From Tyto alba (lineage: Eukaryota; Chordata; Aves; Strigiformes; Tytonidae): 64,000 nucleotides of DNA. Positions 62,527 through 64,000 of this stretch are shown piece by piece. The notes beneath the pieces are model-generated. The model was given only the letters and a program-made list of their open reading frames with translations, was not told the DNA's origin and ran no database searches. A program made the translations under genes and the position numbers. The first letter of the stretch is position 1, and the number at the start of each line of letters is the position of its first letter. The stretch is taken from assembly GCF_018691265.1 (NCBI RefSeq), contig NW_024881276.1, positions 3,348,001 to 3,412,000 on the forward strand, in the 5' to 3' direction.

Positions 62527-64000
62527 AATCCATATTTTAAATTCAGTGGCAATATTATCAGTAACTCTTGTAAGGTGTGTATTTTGCTAACAAAAGATTT
62601 CTTAACAGGAAGAAGTGATTCAAAGAAATTTCAGCGTTTAACATGATTTTTTTTTTCATTTTTTTTTAAAATCTCTGCCAGAAATCCTCACCTTTTTTCT
62701 CTGAAATTTAAACAGTTTGATTTTTTTTCCATTATTTTTTAATACAAGGGCTGAAACAAAAATGACTCAAGTATTTGTTTAATAAAGAGTATTGAGGTCT
62801 TAACTGACATAAATTTTTTTGCAGATTGATTTTTGAGATTGTTTTGAATGCACACAATAGAATTTTCAACAAGTTATTATTGTGTTATTAGTACTATGAT
62901 GACCATGATTCTAATTGTTATAATTATTATCATTACTATATTATATTTAACTACTGCATTTTGAGAAGAGAACATAATGTCTTGATTTTGTATTTCGTAT
63001 TTCTGAAAAATTTGGTCAGATGCACATTAACAAAGTCTAGATATGATAGGTGCCTAGTCCTTCATTGTAGCCAACATGCAATATGTGAATTTCCAGTGCA
63101 TATTAATTTAATATATTGTCAATATTTATTTTAGAATGAGAATAATCATTTCAATTCCCAAAAAGTGAAGAAAGTTTAGGGAAAAGTAGAAGCTGCCATC
63201 CACAAGGCCCAGCCAAAAGCAACATGTCTATGTTGCAGCCAAAGACTTTATCAGAGACAGACCAAAATAGAGTGAACTAGACCAAATGGAGTACTGACTT
63301 AATAAAAATTAAATAGTACTAACAGGAAGAATCAGAAGCAGTAAAGTGAAGTAGCCGCCTTCTTCCTCCGAAGCTAAAATGAGAAAGTCACTTCCTTTAT
63401 TCTAATCCTCTTCTGATCTAGCACTTTTTCAGTCTGTTAATTTAATTTCTCTTCCTTTCCTCTCCTTCCAGTCATACACTCAAAACACGTACTATTTTTC
63501 TAACTTGCACATTATTCTTAAGTATCAAGATCTGTTTAGCTCTTAGAAATAATTAGAATTTCCTCACAGGATAATATAATGAATTTTACATTTGTCTTTC
63601 CCTTCTTCAGTATTCTGTTTCAGCTTTAAAATATCAGTCAGATTTAATCCCATAACATTTTTACTGAAGGATCATCTATAGCTTCCCTTGGTCCTGGATC
63701 AGGCCTGGTGTGCTTGTCCAGCTTTAGAAAATATTAGCAGTTGCAGTGAATGCTGTCCCAACAAATCATGAATTGGCTCACCAAATTAGTGTCAAGGGAT
63801 TTTTTTTTATTCTTTTGAGCTTTTTTTTTCCTGAGATTAGTTTCCACTTGTAAAAAGATTGGGTCTCTACTGTAGACAATAAATGAAAGCAAGCCTGTTG
63901 TGTTGTATCCAAGTTGCTTATCTACTGTTCCAACTAACAATAGAAAATATCACATTAGGGAAATCTATTGTCTCGTTTGTGGAATCTATCCTGAAATTAA
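62527..64000. other. AT-rich non-coding stretch, nothing recognised
   Basis: No gene or repeat recognised. T-rich runs lie near 62648-62668 and 63800-63830. Confidence 0.6.

Noticed and set aside
1..64000. Apparent switch from T-runs on the left to A-runs on the right, suggesting a replication or transcription asymmetry
   Set aside because: T14 at 35415-35428 and T13 at 41658-41670 break the pattern. Too few tracts for inference.
1..64000. CRISPR arrays, bacterial operons, ribosome binding sites
   Set aside because: No spaced direct repeats of CRISPR type. Composition and mobile elements are those of a bird nuclear genome.

Overview
The window looks like avian nuclear DNA, probably from a neoavian bird. 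The evidence is a 2.7 kb CR1 LINE fossil at the right end that keeps the CR1 3' terminus, and two solo LTRs of the bird ERV-L type ending in CCACGACA or a decayed form of it. The base composition is AT-rich, and stops fall at roughly the expected density in all six frames. Assignment to order or species is not possible from this sequence.

No protein-coding gene can be supported. The longest open frames are about 136 to 150 codons. That is what chance gives in 64 kb of AT-rich DNA, and none carries a protein family I recognise. I found no tRNA, rRNA or known microRNA and no CRISPR array. The window is best read as a gene desert or the inside of a very long intron.

Layout. 1-21 kb: AT-rich unique DNA with T-runs, an inverted T-box-like palindrome (3264-3286), a diverged repeat copy (about 3.7-4.0 kb), a 41-bp near-perfect palindrome (7916-7956), a C12-bearing GC block (10.7-11.1 kb), one exon-like block (12136-12315), an amniote-type repeat fragment (14.16 kb) and an unexplained GC-richer block (15.6-16.15 kb). 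21-30 kb: a reverse-transcriptase fossil (about 22.0 kb), a well-preserved 1,007-bp solo LTR with an exact 5-bp target duplication (24024-25030), a hairpin (25661-25702) and an older solo LTR (29137-29716). 30-38 kb: a CpG-dense pocket with a short reading frame running into a GTAAGT donor (about 32.05-32.25 kb), a 140-codon frame, a 75-nt purine tract and a second copy of the 3.7 kb repeat (37.1-37.75 kb). 39-57 kb: long repeat-poor blocks whose texture (homeodomain-type TAAT cores, few repeats, balanced composition) suggests conserved non-coding elements, strongest at 42.2-44.6 kb. A possible decayed coding-derived segment on the minus strand lies at 48.95-49.6 kb. 57-64 kb: unique AT-rich DNA, the CR1 element, then unique DNA.

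If the window has a function it is most likely regulatory. The best leads are the 42-44.6 kb block and its neighbours, the paired T-box palindrome, and the CpG pocket at 32 kb as a possible promoter or first exon. All of these need cross-species alignment, which could not be run here.
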